Part shown: positions 10,582 to 22,688 of the stretch, in pieces | Numbering within the stretch: position 1 is the stretch's first letter | Layout of the letters: each line of letters opens with the position of its first letter | Source of the DNA: Riptortus pedestris | Lineage: Eukaryota > Arthropoda > Insecta > Hemiptera > Alydidae | Reading direction: 5' to 3' | DNA length: 64,000 nt | NCBI GenBank assembly: GCA_019009955.1 | Contig: CM032229.1 | Location: 84,591,001 to 84,655,000, forward strand | Made by a program: the position numbers and the translations under genes | Notes under the pieces: generated by a model | What the model was told of the DNA's origin: nothing | Seen by the model: the letters and a program-made list of their open reading frames with translations, nothing else | Databases searched by the model: none

Positions 10582-13500
10582 TCGTAATTATTTTTGAGAG
10601 TTATTTGTAGATATAATTTTTGTCTCTAAATGAAATTTCGTTCAAAAACCTACTGTAATTGTGCTTTTAACACAGGAATTCTTAAACTGGCCGTGGTGCT
10701 CGCTCTAACTTTGTAATTGTAAAGTTACTATAAGTTTCTATAAGCTGCAGAACATTATTCAGGTTACTTAATGAGAACTATGAGATATTCATGAAGAATT
10801 TTATTAGACCAATTACTTGGGATCTCTTTCATTCTCCCTAGAAAGCTAGTTATGGAGTATAGAAAGAACTTCACAACTTTTATTATTAAGCAGTGAAAAT
10901 TTAATGGGAAAAGTTGCCCCTCAAAGAAATACTTTCAGCACTTGCGAAGTTTTAAAAATATGTATTCCTATAATCTGACTTTTTCAGTGGGTTCTAAAGA
11001 AGGCTCGTTTCTCTACAAAGGGTTTCTCAATTTTTTCACATGTATATTCATGCGAAGACTGGCTACAGAAGACACGAATTGATTTTAAGAGTTAAAAAAT
11101 TAGCTAGTACCTTCACTAAGTGAATGTTTTAACGTTAAATGGTTTAATGAGAATTACATTCTGAGCTCAACCTCATTCAATGTTATAATGGCAAATCAAA
11201 CCATATTACAGTTGATTTCATTTTTAAAAAATATGTTACATTTAGTTGACTGTTAACTGCTGTGGGATTTATATTAAAAAGCAACTTCAACCCTGAAAGT
11301 TTAATAATTTCTACAAGACCAATTCCATATATTCCGTTCATTTCTGGCCTTCATTCCTCGCTCTCTGCTCCCCTTACTCATCACATTTAGCTTCATTGCT
11401 ATTAGACAATTACAGGGATGACTAAAAGATACTTCCCGTTCTATTTTACTGTTTATTTCCAAGGAAAGTCCTCGTCGGAAATTCCATGCCTTTATAATTG
11501 TGCCGCGGAGGTCCCTGACTTCACGTTCTCAGAATTCATCTACTAGAGGTCGCACCGGTAGATCTCGGATAACAGCTGGCAATTTTTTAATGAGTAGTTA
11601 TTGATGAATTTTTCTCACAGTGCAAGCAAGCAATTTTTGAAAATTATAGTGCAGATTTAAATGATTATTGCTTAGGTTAATTTTACACGCGTTGAGTTAT
11701 TTTGAAATGTTCCCTAAACAGTTCGTTTAAGTTAATTTTTGTTCCTAAAAAGCCCACCGTTTTGGTTGGAGCTCAAGTTGTTGGCGTTAGTACTACTTGG
11801 CAGTTGCATTTATTAAACCCATAATTACTTTCACAGTTACATGATATTTGATAAAGCCAACGTACTTTCAGAATTCCATAACGTCAGAATTAAATGTTTA
11901 ATTCATGAAAAGGAATTTCCTTTTAAAATTAGAAATGGGAATATATTTTAGTTAACTATATATATTTTTATATCGTATATGCTGCACAGTATACTATTGT
12001 AGCATTTATACCCTTAACCACATATATATTTTACTCTTAGCATCACATAATCCCATTCGAAAAATGCAGATCTTCTAATAACATACTCTATATTGATAAA
12101 ACAAAAATAAATATATTTGAGTGTCTGTATGTGTGCGCGCATGTGTGGACGTGACTAAATATATGAAGATTAACTTTTAGCCCCATCTCGGCTGCTTGAG
12201 CCTTAGAAAGGTCAGTCATTTAAAACATACACTACAGCAATTAATTATTATAACACTGATTACATAACACCACAAACCTCTAACAAGACTGTTTGACGAC
12301 TTTCTATTTTCTCTTGTGTTAACTCCCATTTCTTAGGGACACTAAACCGGACCTACAGAGACATCGGTACTTTCAAAAACAGTTTCGCGATCACATTTTT
12401 TTCTTTCGAAAAACATTAGTGAGTGGTGTAATCTGAAAAACAATTATTTATGCAAGAAGGTAGATTTTTAGATGGTATAATACTTGCTCAAGCTGCTCTT
12501 CTGAAAAATTTAAAATGTGAATTTCAACTATGCAGAGATCGTCGGAAAAATAAAATAGAGTCAATAATAGACATTTTCTAAAATTCACCAGCTTTCAAAA
12601 TTTGATTCAATTAATGGTGCAAAATGGCGCTGAAAGAACAGAATATAATTCACAAGCTATTTTCCAGTATTTTCTATAAATTTGAGGAGTATAAAAGTCA
12701 AAGTATTATGTGATAAGAATAACATTGGGGACATTTAAATATAACATTCTAAAGAATAAATTAAACCATTTCACCCTCTACGTTTTATATCTCAAATTAC
12801 ATTTGTAATTCGTGTTTGTTCGTGTGAACAATAGTGCATAATCTATTTTTAAACTTGTGTCTTATACTCCCATCATCCACATTCCAGGATTTATCACGTA
12901 ATTTATAGTTTCATACATTTTTAATTTAACGCTTCCTCAATTTTATACTGTTTTAATAATTTTGAAAAAAAATCAGTTATTTTAAAATTTTAATTTAGGG
13001 AATTGAAAATAAATGATTCCGAGCGACATCGCCTAGTTGCAGAGCACATCAAATAAATAAACTATTAAATCCTGAATAATCATTTCAAGACCGTTGACCT
13101 TAACTATGTCTAGTACTAACCTAAATTGGTTGGAAGCTTGCCTGAGCGAATTAGAGCTTCTATGTATTTTGACTGGTTGTGGCGATAGTGAAATATTTGA
13201 GCAATAGGAAGAACAATTTCAGTGCATGGCCTTACTATCTTACGAAAAGACGAGAAGAGGCAGTACTGACACGAATAAAAATTGGAGACACGCCTCAATG
13301 ACAGTACTGGACAGACACCTGTATCTATTGCAACTTTTCACTCACCATTAAACACATACTTGTAGAATTCAGACAGAGAGAACATTTAGACTTTTCTAAC
13401 GTCTTGTATGCAGTACTTACTAAGTGTAGTCCCAAATCACTTACTTAAATAAAATACATAAATCAAATACCATTATTAGAAAAACTAAAATTACTTTATC

Positions 13501-13616
13501 ATATTATGGGACATTTTCCGTCATTTTTTGTTTTTATTTAAATAAAAGCATTTATTTTCTTTGTATTCGTTTCTGCTAGGACATTATCAAGTTTTTTATT
13601 CCTTGCATGAATTAAA
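10582..13616. other. 3-kb stretch without recognisable features
   Basis: AT-rich throughout. A short GC-richer patch at 11470-11580 (gtgccgcggaggtccctgac ... gaggtcgcaccggtagatctcgg) could be a decayed repeat or an exon fragment, but neither strand gives a convincing protein. No SINE or H landmarks are present. Confidence 0.4.
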
Positions 13617-14108
13617 ATAAAAAAAGTCCGTCACGCAGGGGCTGCGTAAACTAAGCAGATTTCCCACGTGAAGTTTTACAATAGAGAAATCCGCCTAATA
13701 ACAGCTGTAGTAGGAAGGGATCTCTAAACCTATTCACGAGGGACGAATAGTTCTGGAAACGGCCACTAGAGCTCTTGGCGGAGAGTCCGGAACATGGAGG
13801 GGTTCTGTGGACCATACACACAATAAAAATGCAAATTTCTCGGTTAATATTCAAGATACAGAATAAATGTATATAACAATATTTATAGTAAATTTAATTT
13901 ACAATAAGATTGATTTTATACAATTATTCGACCCGACGCATAATAACGGAGATATTTTGAATTTTCAAAAATCCCCCCCTCTAAACCCCCCCTCCCACTG
14001 GTCCGATTTCAGCCATTAACGAACTTGATCTCTCTTTTTACGTAAAACGCTTAAATATGAAGTTTGGTAACGATCAAACAAAAATTGCGACCGCTAGAGC
14101 GTTAACAG

Positions 14109-14159
<51 letters not shown>

Positions 14160-14307
14160 TATAGATATATATATATATATATATAATTTTGAACGGACCT
14201 CATTTTCGTCATCTCCTGGGTATGACATTTGAGGAAATTGTTCCTCAACTCGCGTCATGAGTACGACCTCAATAGCTGATTTCCCTTAAGGGAAATCTGT
14301 TAAAAAA
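13617..14307 (-). mobile_element. H family full-length copy with long (TA)n
   Basis: Very close to the copy at 1495-2156 in every landmark: AAAAAG then TCCGTCACGCAGGGGCTGCG, AAGCAGATTTCCC, the C-rich run, gaccgctagagcgttaacagac, a (TA)n core of about 70 bases, gaacggacctcattttcgtcatctcctggg, and TTTCCCTTAAGGGAAATCTG followed by TTAAAAAA. It is probably one of the youngest copies in the window. Confidence 0.72.
14112..14185. repeat. (TA)n microsatellite in H copy core
   Basis: About 74 bases of TA repeats with two GA interruptions (tagatatagatata). Confidence 0.95.
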
Positions 14308-15010
14308 GTGGTTATCCCTCATTGACCCTCCCTGTACCCGTTTCGACCAGTTTTGGCTTAATATCTGTACGTGTCTCGAATAACTCAAAATTGGTTAGTC
14401 TTAGAATGTAGACATTTCATATTTGTGATTGCTGTCTAGTTTTACACCTCTTCTTTTGATCAAATCTAACTATAATTAATAATAATCCGACGCATAATAA
14501 CGGAAATATTTCAAATTTTCGGAAATCGCCCCCTTCTAAACCTCCTTCCACTGGTCCGATTCTACCCGGTAACGAACTTGATCTTCACTTTTCCATAAAA
14601 CATTTTGATATCGAGTTTGGTATCTATCAGACACAAAATTGCGACCGCTAGAGCGTTATCTGATATATATATATATACAGTTTTGAACGAACCTCATTTT
14701 CTTCATATCCTGGGTAGGGTTTGATGGACATTTTAGGAATTTTTTCCTCAAAAATCATTTTTTTCGAAAATCGCGTCATGAGTACGACCTCAATAGCTGA
14801 TTTCCCTTAAGGGAAATCTGCTAAAAAAGTGGTTATCCCTTTTTTACCGCCCCTGAACCCTTTTCGACCAGTTTTGGCTTAATGTCTGTACGTGTCTCAA
14901 ATTACTCAAAAACGGTCTTAGAATGTTGGCATTTCATATATCTGATTGCTGTGACGTCTAGTTGTGAACCTCTTCTTTTGATCAAATCTAACTACAAATT
15001 GTAAATTTCT
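14308..15010 (-). repeat. duplicated flank plus partial H copy (tandem arrangement)
   Basis: After the complete H copy comes a flank (about 14308-14485: gtggttatccc ... cgaccagttttggctta ... cttcttttgatcaaatctaact). Next is a second H copy lacking the hairpin end (about 14485-14827, with its own short TA core and TTTCCCTTAAGGGAAATCTGCTAAAAAA). The same flank then appears again (14828-15005). The repeat unit is roughly 520-560 bp and the two units differ moderately. This is either a tandem segmental duplication or a product of aberrant rolling-circle transposition. The flank itself is a dispersed repeat with relatives near 19450 and 41110. Confidence 0.65.
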
Positions 15011-15849
15011 CGGTACTCAAAAGAGATACAAGAAGTTGATTTAGGACATTTTTTGTTTATCATGTAAAGGTCTATAAATTATTTTCTATAATGTTTTTCC
15101 ATCCGATCCTTTGGCTTGGATTTATCGTACATCACTTTCGAATTGAATAATTTGAAAAAGTCCAAGCAAATATTTTAATTAATTGTAGTACATAGAGTCA
15201 GATTATTTTTTTTTTGGCCAGTTCATTATCACCTTGTTATATTTTGAATTATTTCTACGATTGAGTAAATCCCCATAGTAGCAAATAAAAAAACAATGAA
15301 ATGTCAGCAGGCTAGAAGTTTGGAATTTTTATTGTTGTTTTTCTTTTTTAAGGTTAAAATAAACGGCGTGAAAGTCTGTGTGAAGGAAGTAGGTCTCCTC
15401 CCTCTAATGGAAATGTTCTCAAGGCTGTAAAGCAACAAAGACTTGGCAAAAAAAAAAAATTGTAAATGCCAACGTCTTTGAAAGATTGTTTTTTAAAACG
15501 TTTTTGTCCATGGATTGTTGAAGATAGGTGGAAAGTGAATGCAAAAAATTAAAGTATTCCGAGGAGTTAATGCTTATAATTTTTGAAACATTTCCTCCTG
15601 CTATACTTTATGATTTCTCTTAGCTGCGGACTGTTGAAGAAAGTGTGCCATGGGCGTTCATGTGATGTTATATGAGTCGTGAGCACCGTCTATAAGAGTA
15701 TTACAGTTACTAGAACTACTGGCAGACTGAAGGGAGTAAATAGAATATCATGAGAACAGTATCTACGGAACAATGATGTTGGATTGTAGGAGTTGGAGTG
15801 AGTGTATCACTGTTATCAGGGCTAATTGGTTATATTAGCCAGCTGAGAG
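15011..15849. other. no recognisable gene; continuation of flank repeat
   Basis: Up to about 15110 the sequence (agagatacaagaagttg ... ctataaattattttctataatg) still aligns with the dispersed repeat seen near 19630-19700. After that nothing is recognisable. 15760-15849 would be the 5' side of the exon candidate that starts at 15850. Confidence 0.4.
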
Positions 15850-15954
15850 ATGAGTAGAGGCGGAAGTCACGCCGCACTAGCTCGCCGTCTCCTTGACCTT
15901 GCCGCTGGGGTCCACTTTCAGTCACTGGGTCACTCAGCCTGTCCACCTTCCAAG
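15850..15954 (+). CDS. candidate first coding exon (unrecognised protein)
   Basis: ATG at 15850 opens a 35-codon GC-rich segment (MSRGGSHAALARRLLDLAAG, then VHFQSLGHSACPPSK) that ends exactly at a good splice donor, AAG|GTAAGG, in phase 0. Base composition rises sharply against the AT-rich surroundings. The frame would read on through the intron to 16059 if unspliced. I do not recognise the peptide. It is Arg/Ala/Leu-rich at the N-terminus with no clear signal peptide. The next plus-strand exon candidate with matching phase is about 40 kb away at 56436. A chance ORF or decayed repeat cannot be excluded. Confidence 0.3.
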
Positions 15955-16075
15955 GTAAGGCACTTAGCCATAATGGCTTTCCCTACATACATATGTATTT
16001 GGGATTTAACACCTACTATGTATCCCAGTTGCATTTATAATTATCCTGTCCTCAATTAACTGATTTCGATTCAGG

Positions 16076-16076
<1 letters not shown>

Positions 16077-16156
<80 letters not shown>
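16077..16156. repeat. compound (TA)n(TG)n microsatellite
   Basis: About 45 bases of TA followed by about 30 of TG. The flanks do not match the H family here. Confidence 0.95.
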
Positions 16157-16158
<2 letters not shown>

Positions 16159-16159
16159 T

Positions 16160-16632
16160 TGTGTGTGTTTGTTTGTGTGTTAAAATAAACAGACAACACG
16201 CATGTGTTCATATTTTATTATAACCTCTAAATACGTAACATATGTTAATATTATAGAATGATGTTGCAATGACAATTTTAACCTATAAAGAAGATAATGA
16301 GGTTTTTAATACATTTTTAAATAGAAACCGCTAAACAAACTTTACAAAAGGAAAAAGAGAAATGAATAACGATGAACTTAGAACATTTCCATTTAAGTGC
16401 CGCTTAGAGGTCACAAAGCCAAATTTTGTCCAAATGATCAGATGAAGAACACGGTTAGTCAAGATGGGATTTAACGCCCTTGACGATTTCAGCTTTAATG
16501 CACCTGAAAAAGAATGGAACAGACTGATTTCCAGTGGTGTATGGACAGCCGATGTCCCTGACACACGACGTATGATTATTATTCATTCTTGAACTGTTGA
16601 CCTGATAAGTCATATTATGATTAGGCATGATA

Positions 16633-16634
<2 letters not shown>
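16160..16634. other. no recognisable feature
   Basis: A moderately GC-richer patch at 16330-16565 contains a 77-codon minus-strand frame without a recognisable motif. It may be a decayed repeat; I do not call it a gene. Confidence 0.35.
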
Positions 16635-16690
<56 letters not shown>

Positions 16691-16955
16691 CCTGTTACCA
16701 TTCTAGCAGTCGTAATGTTTTGTTTGATCATTAAAAATTCTTAAATTTAGAGTTTGCTTCATCTTAAAACAAGCATCAACTTTGTTAAAGGTTGAAATCT
16801 CCGTTATTTTGAGTCTGATCGAAAAAAGTTATATAACCAACCTTATTGAACATTTTATTAAACAATGTTTTTCAGTGTCTCTAACAGAGATATTTACAAA
16901 TTTTAGTATTCACATTTAAGTAAATACCCACTCATATTCGTTTAAAATTAGCATT
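16635..16955 (+). mobile_element. H family copy, truncated at both ends
   Basis: Opposite orientation to most copies. After the (TA)n core (16635-16688) come gcctgttaccattctagcagtcg, gtttgatcatt, gaaatctccgttattttgagtctgatcg, attattaaca-like agagatattt and aagtaaatacccactcatattcg, which are the reverse complements of the standard H landmarks. Both termini are lost. Confidence 0.6.
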
Positions 16956-16959
16956 AACT

Positions 16960-18224
16960 TATTGTACAACGATGGGTCTTATTTGAAGCTTAAATATGAC
17001 CTATAATTTTCTTCAGACAAGCTGGAAGGAAGGGTTTCAAAGAAAGGTTAAAATATAAAATTCTTTACATAATTACAAAAGTATAAAATACTTTTTTCTA
17101 GCGAGGCAAATTGAGATGGGTTATCTACATGTTGTTCTTCAAGCCAGGATAAAATTTTGTAAAAAATGTACCTATTTATAATTAGTGTCCTATGCGTTTT
17201 TTTGTCTTCTTACTGTAATAATAAACGATTGCAAATTTTTAGTTCTCAGTTTAAACCACTTATCCTAGTAATGCGATTATCATTTAGTACCCCTGAGCTA
17301 CTCATCATCTCACGTCCAACTTAGAAGTCAAATTTTGTTTACATGAGTAATTTGTTTTTAAGAGAAATTGAAAATAAATGGAGGAAGATGCGTAGCGTCG
17401 TTTCAAACGCCTCAAACGGGAAATCAGTTTAAGCATCTCCTGCGATACTTACTTTTTATTTTAATTCTTTTTGGCAACCCTTTACTTGAGATATTTCTCA
17501 GCAAATTTGTTTATACTCATTCAGCAATATCTATTTAATAAATTAAATAGTTAAACTCAGAAGACTATATACTGGTACTCGCATTGCTTGTTGCATTGCT
17601 TAATCAAGACGAAGGCTCTTGTATTAAATGAATTCTAAGAAGTTTAAAATACTAATGGAATGCAAAGAACATTAATGTTTTGAATTATGTAAAACAAGTT
17701 ATGAAATGTTACCGAGCAGAGGCTGAAGTACCCTGGGAAAGAATTAGCTGATGTCTTGATTCTGTTCCAGTCCTTGCACCCTGTAACAGCCCCGTTGATC
17801 GAGTAGTCTGGGATACTCCTGTCTCGAAGCGGCGATACGCACAATTAACTAGTTAAATCATATGTGTGACTGGGTTTTTTCTTCGCTTCCCAATAAGCCT
17901 TAAGACGTAACGTGCCCATTATGCCTGAATTCCAATTGATTCTTGGAAATTGTTTTGGGCTCATTGAAATTGAAATCAGTCAACCTTGAAACCGTAAGAA
18001 TGGTTTATATACTAGACTGTAATTGATATTCTTTTAAATATTTCATCCCTGATAAGAAAATATATTATTATTTTCTATAAGACACTAGTCTTGTGGGGCT
18101 GACAACTAGTTCTATGAGTCCTTAAGCCACGTCCTTCAAATTCATGTTCATATCATTACGGGTGGTTCTACCATTTATGGATACCTATAAATTTTAGGTG
18201 TCGTCTTTGTCAATGTCAAGTTAT
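16960..18224. other. no recognisable feature
   Basis: AT-rich sequence. The minus-strand frame 17644-17844 shows no known domain. Confidence 0.4.
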
Positions 18225-18408
18225 AGATCTGAGGCCAATCGAGAAAGGTTATCTTACCACCCTTTATAGTCAGTTTGGGACTACGGATTTTATTCAGAGA
18301 ATATTTCACTATATAAATTCCCTTTGTCCAAGCAGAATCGACCCAACGACTAAAAGATTTCCAAGAGCATTAAGACCAACGCCTTAACTCGCTAGGCTAA
18401 CCTCATCA
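18225..18408 (-). mobile_element. tRNA-derived SINE, diverged copy
   Basis: Reverse-complement SINE: ggccaatcgagaaaggttatct.accaccctt, tttgggactacggattttatt, ataaattcc, a decayed B box (gcagaatcgacc), then attaagaccaacgccttaactcgctaggctaac, which is the complement of the A-box/anticodon-arm part. Confidence 0.7.
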
Positions 18409-18409
18409 C

Positions 18410-19440
18410 TTATATTTACATTATGTTTGTTGTCAAATTTGCCCCCTGTTCATATTCTTTAAAATTCTTTATTACCTCCAAACCGTTTTCAGCAATATAT
18501 TCTTATTCTTTGAAGGATCATTAGTTATTATAAATGTTACAGATTGATCAAAACATGTTTCTTTGATATTAATATTAACTCACTATACTTATTTCTTCTT
18601 TATCTAATGTATGATTTTAGTCTGACCTTATTTCTTCTTCGTGTTATCTAAACGATATAATTTCAGTTTATTGTATACAAATAGTATATCATTCTTCCAG
18701 AAAATTGTAAAACGGTGGATTCGGAATTTATATAATTAAAAATAAACGGTTTCAAAAACGTTTTTTTTTTTTTGTTTTCAGCAATATATCCTTTTTTCTC
18801 TTCTAAGGATCATTAATTATTTAGAAATTCAGTTATTTTATTTTAAACATAGGACAGAAAAATGATTTCTAAACACATTATAGGTAGTAACATTGGATAA
18901 AATATATAAATAGGGATTTTATATTTTATCCAATGTTACTATCTCTTTCCAATATCTCCATTTGTGATCTAAATCATTTCTTCTTGAAAACATAATTATT
19001 TGCATGTGCTGGAGTATTATGGGCCAATAAGTGTTGTAAATTGGACGAAGTTATCAGCTACTCACGCTGTTTACAGTTGATATTTTTATTTTTTTTCTCG
19101 TGTGCAAACATGGCTCATAATTTTACTAAGCTCGCAAATATTCTGGCAAATTGATTGCTTAGTCGCTGACATCAGATTTCTGTCCACTTTTCTTTCCAAT
19201 GATATTATACTCCTGATTGACTTTATAGCTCAATAAAAAGACATTACAATCTAACAAGGCATTCTAAAAACAGGTCTAGAGTTTATGTTCCCAAACCGGA
19301 CTTGTTGATTAGTAATCGACTTCTTCATTACGCAGAGGACAGTGTTCGCGTTCATACTAGTCTGACTTCCAAGGAATATTTTATGTCTCTTCAAGTTTTA
19401 CTTCTTTGTGCGAAGGAAAAAAAGTATTGTTATCGTGAAA
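18410..19440. other. unassigned AT-rich region with one hairpin
   Basis: The only structure seen is an imperfect hairpin at 18884-18943: gtagtaacattggataaaat pairs with attttatccaatgttactat around a short A/T-rich loop. It could be the remnant of a small foldback element or a palindromic duplication. Confidence 0.45.
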
Positions 19441-19449
19441 ATTTCAATT

Positions 19450-19715
19450 TTCATAGAATTATCCGTTTTGACACTCCCTATATAGTTTTGATTACTAAAT
19501 ACGGCCAGTCTTGAATGTTGGCATTTAATATTTGAGAGTGTTGTAACGCATGCACGTTCCATTTTGATCGAAATCGACTAAGGGGGTAGGGCTAGAAAAG
19601 GGAGGAGGGGATCACATTTCTTCTTACGTATTAGAGATACCAAAAAGTTGGAAAGGACCTTTTTGCTAATCATCAAAAGAGCTATAAATAATGTTCTATG
19701 GCTATGAATTGGAAT
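19450..19715 (+). repeat. copy of the dispersed flank repeat
   Basis: Resembles the duplicated flank at 14308-14485 and 14828-15110: ccgttttgacactccctat ... ggccagtcttgaatgttggcattt.atatttg ... gttgtaacg ... cattttgatcgaaatcgacta, then agagataccaaaaagttg ... agctataaataatgttctat. A third relative lies near 41110-41360. Element type unknown. Confidence 0.5.
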
Positions 19716-19721
19716 GGAAAT

Positions 19722-19840
<119 letters not shown>

Positions 19841-20348
19841 TAAGTACAGCATGCATTTTTTTTTCTATATAAATAAAAATCTAAGGTCTGTCTGATTTTC
19901 TATTTAAAATGGGTGGGGATACATTTTTTTCACATTTCAGACCATTCAAAGCATCAAAATTGACAATCTTGTCTGTCTGTGATACGACGGATTCTGAATT
20001 TATATAATTTATAAATAGACAATTTCAAAAACTTTTGTTTTGTTTTTTAGTGAAAGAATAGTTTTAGTTTTATGTTTCATACTCAGTATGTAAAAGATAA
20101 TATATTTTCAAAATGACCTTGAGAACTGCTATAATTGTAGAATACCTTTTGAGAAAGAGAAGTTTTAATATATATATTTATGAACATAAGAACGAGACCA
20201 CGCTTAGGCGTCCATGGTCCTTAAGTCATTATCCTCGCTATGCTAACAGTGGAATAAACTTTATTAATAGTTTTTAACAAAGTTTTGTAAGGATGTTATT
20301 ACAAAATAATAATGATGTCGATGCCGTTACAGTTTGGAGTTCTACAAT

Positions 20349-20490
20349 ATGGAAGCATTTGATTAGACACTACAGCAGAGGTAGAAGAGATATTTAAACC
20401 TTATGTAATATTTAACTCATATCTTACTTTTGGATGTAAACAGAAATGTAGGAGTTAATGACTTATTAGTATATATTTCTCATATATGTG
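20349..20490 (+). repeat. left arm of a 3.6-kb-spaced inverted repeat
   Basis: atatggaagcatttgattag, acactac.gcagaggtagaa and agatatttaaaccttatgta recur almost unchanged in reverse complement at about 23890-24036. Similarity decays outward through catatcttacttttgga and gtaaacagaaatgtaggagt. Confidence 0.75.
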
Positions 20491-20842
20491 GGTGTGCACA
20501 TTTCATTTGACTAAAAACAACAATTTCCTCTAATTTACTTATATAAGCTGTTTATTTAGGTGTTCATAATGTATAAATAATTTTAGAACTTTTTGTACAT
20601 ATTATAATTTTATTATTGTCTGAAAACTGCTAATTTTGTAGTCTTACTAAATAAGACTGGAGGGACAGTAGAGTCTCGGAAAGAAAAACACTCTATAAGC
20701 TGTTTAGAGCAATCAAACTATAACACACACTCATAGCAAGAAATAATGCCATGTCCATTGACTATTTTGATGAATCTGTACTTTTTGAATACTTAGAAAA
20801 GCAGACTTTCTTACGAAATTATATTGCAGAAACGCCAGGCCT

Positions 20843-21317
20843 TCTCCTAAATTCGAGAATACATATTCATCATCGAAATGCTTATGAAGAAAAGTATTGC
20901 ATGCTGTGAGGAAGTTGACAGTGTCGACTACGTAGGCTCAAAGAGGCACGCTGACATTATTGCCTTTATGACCAATACTAAATGTGCCTTAATCATAGAC
21001 CCTACACTAAGGTACGATAACAACGAAACGGATCAATTTTTACAGACACAAAATGGAAATAATTAATAAGGATTAGATGCAAAAATAATTCTATTTATGA
21101 AAAATCAATAGAATTCTATAAAGGAAAATTCTGCAAAGAATATGGCAATCGTCAATTTAAGGTTCAGAGTCTATGGTTCGAATCAAGAGGAATAATCTCG
21201 AAAAAGTCTGCAGAGTTTTTGAAGGAAGTTGGTATTAAAGACCAAAACTGGCTGCCCCTAACTGAATCCATTATCTTGGATTCGTTAGGAATAGTCAACC
21301 ATCATATTTATATGTAG
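20843..21317 (+). pseudogene. retrotransposon C-terminal restriction-like endonuclease fragment, frameshifted
   Basis: Decayed C-terminal part of a non-LTR retrotransposon polyprotein. One frame (20878-21066) reads GSKRHADIIAFMTN then KCALIIDPTLRYDNNETD. After a stop and frameshift a second frame (21087-21317) reads NSIYEKSIEFYKGKFCKEYG, then FKVQSLWFESRG, and ends IVNHHIYM with a stop. The R/K-H...AD-x14-D spacing fits the PD-x(12-14)-D active site of restriction-like endonucleases in R2-type elements; a degraded HRN lies just upstream in the other frame. The domain assignment rests on this motif and on my memory of similar arthropod hypothetical proteins. No reverse transcriptase is visible upstream, so it is 5'-truncated and inactive. 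Confidence 0.55.
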
Positions 21318-21383
21318 ATTTAAATTATTATTGATTCTTATACATATAAATATATATTTATTAATTCTTATATTGCTGGATTT

Positions 21384-21648
21384 GGGAAACAGGTCTTAAC
21401 AACAGGAAGTTTCTTTATTTAAGCACAAGGCCTTTCGGCACTAGCGTGCCATCATCAGGTGCTTTGCTGTATAATAGATCCCAGCGCTATATCTTTGGGT
21501 CCACAACTCCGAGTTGTGGGCCCAAAGCCGAATCTCTAGCATCTATTGTATAACAAAGCAGCTGGTGATGTTACGTTAGTGCCGAAAGACCTTGTGCTTT
21601 AACAAAGACATTGCTGGGAAAACTTCCTTTTATTAAGACCTGTTTCCC
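21384..21648. mobile_element. long palindrome (foldback), Penelope-like terminal repeat dimer
   Basis: Near-complete 265-bp inverted repeat: gggaaacaggtcttaac at the left pairs with gttaagacctgtttccc-type sequence at the right, and the centre folds as ctttgggtccacaact/agttgtgggcccaaag around 21511. Each arm carries a hammerhead-ribozyme motif; the left one (minus strand) is intact and the right one is damaged (CTGGTGA). Inverted dimers of terminal repeats with minimal hammerheads are a known feature of Penelope-like retroelements; assignment to that class is inference. Confidence 0.65.
21421..21464 (-). ncRNA. hammerhead ribozyme, minimal type I, apparently intact
   Basis: On the minus strand: AAGCAC (stem I) - CTGATGA - T - GGCAC GCTA GTGCC (stem II) - GAAA - GGCC-T-T (two-pair stem III and cleavage site) - GTGCTT (stem I). 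Both conserved core boxes are exact, stem I is six perfect pairs and stem II five perfect pairs with a GCTA loop. The very short stem III matches the minimal hammerheads of Penelope-like elements, which usually work as dimers. The extra nucleotide between CTGATGA and stem II recurs in the other copies in this window. Confidence 0.75.
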
Positions 21649-21649
21649 A

Positions 21650-22688
21650 TATATATATTTGTAGACATTGTTTTGTTTTGTTTTTTCATTTATCGTCTTT
21701 GTTCATTTTTTTCTTTATATTTTTATTTTATATTCTCATTATAATTTTTTTGGCTTAATTTTTGTCGCAAACTTATTACTTTTATTTTAACTTATCTTTT
21801 ATTTCATTAATATTTACATTTATTATATTATTTTTTTTAATGTTATGTAATTGATGATTTTTGCTGTGTAGTCAGCAACTTACCATCGGTGAATAGATAC
21901 ACTTAATTCTTTAATAAAGCGTTTTTCTTCTTCTATGTTATATGAGGAATAGCTCCGTAAATCATGGACTTTTCAAGCTGTATTATGTTTGTGAGAAACT
22001 AATCAATAAGAAAGGCATGATTTGCAGGCTTTAATTTTTATACTTTCATTTCTATAATCAAAGATGATTCCATTACAAAAATGGAAAGTTTCGGTAGAAA
22101 AAATGATATTGCTCAACAAGCATAGAATCACAATGAGAAAACTAGCGGGGAAATAGTTTAGCCTATTACTGTTTGCTTCTTGCCGACTGTGAAATGAACG
22201 CTGGACAATTCGATTAAGCCTTCAGACTCGTGGGCGAGAAAAAGTGTGAAACTAAATAATGGAGAGAAGTACAACGATTTCACCCAAAGAAGCAAGGGTT
22301 GCTCTTTCTGTGACGTAACTCTACTAGGAAAAGAGGTTTGTTTGCTCGTCCTATTGTCATATCCGCGACACGATGAACTTTAAGGCACGTTAATGTTAGA
22401 TACTGGGAATAAACCCTACAAACGTCACGTAGAAAGCCAGCTGATTTCCTGTACGCATAACAATATGCTATTGTGTCGGATAGTTTTCCACGTTCATCTC
22501 CAGGGTTTCATTCTACTTCCGCATTTAGGAGTAAGCCAGCTTATGAACTGGAAGAAATATTTAGTCAGAAATAAAAAAAAGGAAAGAGAACCATCCGTTA
22601 TGGGAAATCTTCTAAATGCCAATTATCACCTAGCGAAACAAAATCTCTTCAATTGACATAGTTGTAATATCCTTACATGTATTGCAAC
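21650..22688. other. no recognisable gene
   Basis: 21650-21930 is T-rich low-complexity DNA. 22393-22656 holds an 87-codon frame of unremarkable composition that I do not recognise. Confidence 0.35.
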
